From NCBI RefSeq assembly GCF_018143015.1, contig NC_054757.1, positions 3,520,001 to 3,584,000 of the forward strand: a stretch of DNA of 64,000 nt, written 5' to 3'. The position numbers and the translations under genes are program-made. The notes below the pieces were generated by a model, which was not told the DNA's origin, did not search any database, and worked only from the letters and a program-made list of their open reading frames with translations. Below, in pieces: positions 60,606 through 64,000 of this stretch (positions within the stretch are counted from its first letter, which is position 1; every line of letters starts with the position of its first letter). Source of the DNA: Lytechinus variegatus. Lineage: Eukaryota > Echinodermata > Echinoidea > Temnopleuroida > Toxopneustidae.

Positions 60606-61890
60606 AGGACCAAAATCCAATTGAAACCAGTTGGATTTCCAACTTCAATTGGTTTCAATTGGTTTCAACTGGTTTCAATTGGTTTTAACTGGAATTAAGC
60701 AATTTCCAGTTGAAACCAATTGAAACCAGTTAGGCAACTGGAAATCCTAACTGGAACCAGTTGGGTAACTGGATATGACTTCCAACTGGAAATGATTTCT
60801 AACTGGAACCAGTTGGGTAACTGGAAATCCTAACTGGAACCAGTTGGGCAACTGGAAATGATTTCTAACTGGAACCAGTTGGGTAACTGGAAATCATAAC
60901 TGGAACCAGTTGGGCAACTGGAAATCCTAACTGGAACCAGTTGGGCAACTGGAGATGACTTCTATCTGGAAAGATGGGTAACTGGAAATGAACTCTAATT
61001 GGAACCAGTTGGGTAACTGGAAATCCTAACTGGATCCAGTTGGGTAACTGGAAATGATTTCCAATTGGTTGCCAATTGGAAATTTTCCAGTAACCCAACT
61101 GGATCCAATTGAAACCAGTTAATTTGCATTTTTTTTGCCAGTGTGCACTTATTAATGTTTTATGAGATTCATCCTAATTTACAATGTATCTATTGAATAT
61201 TTTTCAATTTGAAGTACCACACTTTTTTCAGATAAGTGTTTAGAATACTTAGCAGTGAAAACCATGTTCACAAATGTTAAAGATTATAATTAAAACAGAT
61301 TAAAATGCACCACTAACTGTTACCGAATTACATCAAATAAAAATACATATATTTGAAAATTTTCCATATACATATATACACATGAAAGTCTGTATTTTAT
61401 CAATGCACTTTACATTGGTATTAATAGACATATAACACTGCTTCTGTGTTGGCATGAGCAATAGTTAGTGCAAATGTTAATTAATTTGTAACTAATTAAG
61501 TTCATTCCAACTGGAAGTTCCAATTGGATCCAGTTGGAAACCAATTGGTTTCAACTGGTTCCAGTTGAAACCAGTTGCCTCCAATTGGTTTCAACTGGAA
61601 CCAATTGAAACCAGTTGCCTCCAATTGGTTTCAACTGGAACCAATTGAAACCAGTTGCCTCCAATTGGATTCAACTGGTTTTAATAGGGAAATTGGAACA
61701 ACTGGAACCAATTGAAAACCAATTGAAACCGATTGCCAACTGGTTCCAGTTGCCCAATTGGTTTTAACTGGAACCAGTTGGCAACTGGTTTTCAATTGGA
61801 ACCAGTTGTTCCAATTTCCCTATTGAAACCAGTTGGCCAACTGGTTTCAATTGGTTTTGCTCTAATTGGTTTCAACTGGATTTTGGTCCT
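60606..61890. mobile_element. CAGTTGG/CAATTGG TIR element, copy 1
   Basis: AGGACCAAAATCCAATTGAA at the left mirrors TTCAACTGGATTTTGGTCCT at the right. Most of the element is a dense, near-palindromic array of AACTGGAACCAGTTGGG, ACTGGAAATCCT and GGTTTCAATTGG, with an AT-rich core at 61130-61500. No ORF of significance. It lies in the ZnF-5 intron. Confidence 0.85.
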
Positions 61891-62420
61891 GGGGAGTGAC
61901 ATCATCGACTCTCTCATTTGGATGTAACTGGCTCATTCACATAACTATTTTGTTAAAAATAAGTGGACATATAACACTGCTTTGGCATGAGCAATAGTTA
62001 GTGCAAATGTTAATTAATTTGTAACTAATTAAGTTCATTCCAACTGGAAGTTCCAATTGGATCCAGTTGGAAACCAATTGGTTTCAACTGGTTCCAGTTG
62101 AAACCAGTTGCCTCCAATTGGTTTCAACTGGAACCAATTGAAACCCGTTGCCTCCAATTGGTTTCAACTGGTTCCAGATGAAACCAGTTGCCTCCAATTG
62201 GATTCAACTGGTTTTAATAGGGAAATTGGAACAACTGGAACCAATTGAAAACCAATTGAAACCAATTGCCAACTGGTTCCAGTTGCCCAATTGGTTTTAA
62301 CTGGAACCAATTGGCAACTAGTTTTAAATTGGAACCAGTTCCAATTTCCTTATTGAAACCAGTTGGCCAACTGGTTTCAATTGGTTTTGCTCTAATTGGC
62401 TTTAACTGGATTTTGGTCCT
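61891..62420. mobile_element. CAGTTGG element, partial tandem copy with a MITE C insert
   Basis: 61893-61965 is a piece of MITE family C (ATTTGGATGTAACTGGCTC...AATAAGTGG). Then 61968-62420 repeats 61429-61890 almost exactly, including the terminal GGATTTTGGTCCT. The tandem arrangement suggests unequal exchange or template switching. Confidence 0.8.
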
Positions 62421-62719
62421 GGGATATATTATTATTATTGTATGCAAATGAGGAAACCAATGACATCACCCACATACCAGGCAAAAATTTATTTTGTTAT
62501 TCTTGGGGGCTAATTTTCACAACTTACTGCCTAAATTTGCAACATTGGATAAGCTTTAAATATTTTGATGAATGAGGATTTCCAGGGCTCATTTGAGCAT
62601 TTTGAGCAAAACATACTTTTATACTTTCTGCTTTAATAAAAAGTATTGAATTGATTCTTCTTTTATTTTTGTTTTAACTTGATGAATTACAATTGACTTT
62701 TTTTATGTATCACTCACAG

Positions 62720-63119
62720 AGACTAGTCTCCTGCCGAATGAAGATATAGGATGCTTTGATGAACTGAGAGTAGAAAATGAAGAGGTTGTTTTGACTGGAT
62801 CGAGTGATCGTGAGAGGGCAGACTACACAGGGTCTATGTGTTCATCCATTGAGCATGAAACAACTGCTTCCATGGGAGGAACAACTCTTCAATGTTTATT
62901 GTGTGATTGCTCGTTTGCTGATGAGTTCCAGCTGACAGAACATCTCCAACGTTCTCACATCGATGTAGAGTCAGAAGATACCATGATTCACCGTTCACAC
63001 TGTCAAAAATCATTTCTATCCAATACCGACTTTGTGCAACACGAGCTTGAACGCACAGGAGGGAAGCCGTTTGAATTTAGTTATGCTAGTGAGCATCGTT
63101 CGGATGGGCATGTGAACCC
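62720..63119 (+). pseudogene. ZnF-5 finger exon, cut by a CAGTTGG element
   Basis: The acceptor TTATGTATCACTCACAG|AG (62719/62720) is in phase 1. The frame reads ETSLLPNEDIGCF..., then LQCLLCDCSFADEFQLTEH and a second partial finger (CQKSFLSNTDFVQH), matching the two divergent fingers at the front of the ZnF-2, -3 and -4 arrays. It lacks the repeated IKEE module. At 63120 the coding sequence passes straight into the repeat element, and the frame stops 19 bp in (63136-63138), so no DNA-binding array remains in the window. Confidence 0.8.
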
Positions 63120-64000
63120 AGGACCAAAATCCAATTGAAACCAGTTGGATTTCCAACTGGTTTCAATTGGTTTCAATTGGTTTCAACTGGTTTCAATTGG
63201 TTTTAACTGGAATTTAACAATTTCCAGTTGAAACCAGTTGGGCAACTGGAAATCCTAACTGGAACCAGTTGGGTAAATGGAAATGACTTCCAACTGGAAA
63301 TGATTTCTAACTGGAACCAGTTGGGTAACTGGAAATCCTAACTGGAACCAGTTGGGCAACTGGAAATCCTAACTGGAACCAGTTGGGTAACTGGAAATGA
63401 CTTCCAACTGGAAATGATTTCTAACTGGAACCAGTTGGGTAACTGGAAATCCTAACTGGAACCAGTTGGGCAACTGGAAATCCTAACTGGAACCAGTTGG
63501 GTAACTGGAAATGACTTCCAACTGGAAATGATTTCTAACTGGAACCATAGTTGGGTAACTGGAGATGACTTCTAACTGGAAAGATGGGTAACTGAATTCT
63601 AATTGGAACCAGTTGGGTAACTGGAAATAAAACTGGAACCAGTTGGGTAACTGGAAATCCTAACTGGATCCAGTTGGGTAACTGGAAATGACTTCCAACT
63701 GGAAATGATTTCTAACTGGAACCAGTTGGGTAACTGGAAATCCTAACTGGAACCAGTTGGGCAACTGGAAATCCTAACTGGAACCAGTTGGGTAACTGGA
63801 AATGACTTCCAACTGGAAATGATTTCTAACTGGAACCATAGTTGGGTAACTGGAGATGACTTCTAACTGGAAAGATGGGTAACTGAATTCTAATTGGAAC
63901 CAGTTGGGTAACTGGAAATAAAACTGGAACCAGTTGGGTAACTGGAAATCCTAACTGGATCCAGTTGGGTAACTGGAAAATTTCCAATTGGAAACCAATT
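63120..64000. mobile_element. CAGTTGG/CAATTGG TIR element, copy 2, inserted in the ZnF-5 exon
   Basis: It starts with the same AGGACCAAAATCCAATTGAA terminus as 60606 and continues with the same array, including a ~230-bp higher-order repeat (63560-63700 against 63840-63990). It runs off the right edge, so the target duplication cannot be checked here. Confidence 0.85.

Noticed and set aside
60865..61098. Frames of the type QLPNWFQLG in the CAGTTGG arrays (also 61733-61927, 62214-62451)
   Set aside because: Translation of the hexamer array; identical text appears in both strands and all copies.

Overview
The window is eukaryotic, intron-containing and very repeat-rich, most likely from an echinoderm and probably a sea urchin. 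This rests on the compact non-autonomous DNA transposons, the tRNA-derived SINE, the non-LTR reverse-transcriptase tails, the G-run elements with terminal inverted repeats (TIRs), and the style of the C2H2 zinc-finger genes. The organism call is inference; no organism-specific marker is present.

Layout. Positions 1-3473 are a tandem array (about 230-bp units passing into 287-bp units) capped by a perfect 99-bp inverted repeat. From 3.5 to 15.6 kb there is mostly repeat and low-complexity DNA. One recognisable coding exon lies there: a minus-strand first exon of a DNAJB12/DNAJB14-type J-domain co-chaperone (8711-8843), whose remaining exons must lie left of the window or be lost. From 15.7 kb to the right edge there is a same-strand (+) cluster of five C2H2 zinc-finger genes or relics. 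ZnF-1 (15685-16335 joined to 18316-23489) is an intact giant with about 44 fingers. ZnF-2 (34360-34629 joined to 35607-37348) is intact. ZnF-3 (43016-45402) has a premature in-frame stop before three further fingers. ZnF-4 (47045-49145) is a multiply broken pseudogene. ZnF-5 (59937-60213 joined to 62720-63119) is cut by a transposable element. Every splice junction I could pair is phase 1.

ZnF-2, -3 and -4 are recent paralogues. They share a tandemly repeated N-terminal module of about 42 residues that carries a sumoylation-type motif (IKEE, VKEE or IKVE) and a CSHCKK-like tail, and they use TKEKP-type finger linkers instead of TGEKP. ZnF-1 uses canonical TGEKP/TGERP linkers and has a separate duplicated acidic N-terminal module. 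The pattern suggests a birth-and-death cluster of DNA-binding regulators: duplication, internal finger duplication, frameshift and transposon disruption can all be read directly.

Between the genes lie mobile and satellite elements: TTAA-flanked MITEs, hAT-like elements with 8-bp target duplications, a TA-flanked foldback element, a probable solo LTR, LINE 3' ends, a SINE, and several tandem repeats. Three repeat families carry dense copies of known transcription-factor core motifs: AGGTCAAAGGTCA, CCAAGATGGC, and CAGTTG/CAATTG. No self-contained previously unknown system is evident; the most notable points are the modular N-termini, the element in the ZnF-5 exon and the motif-bearing repeats.
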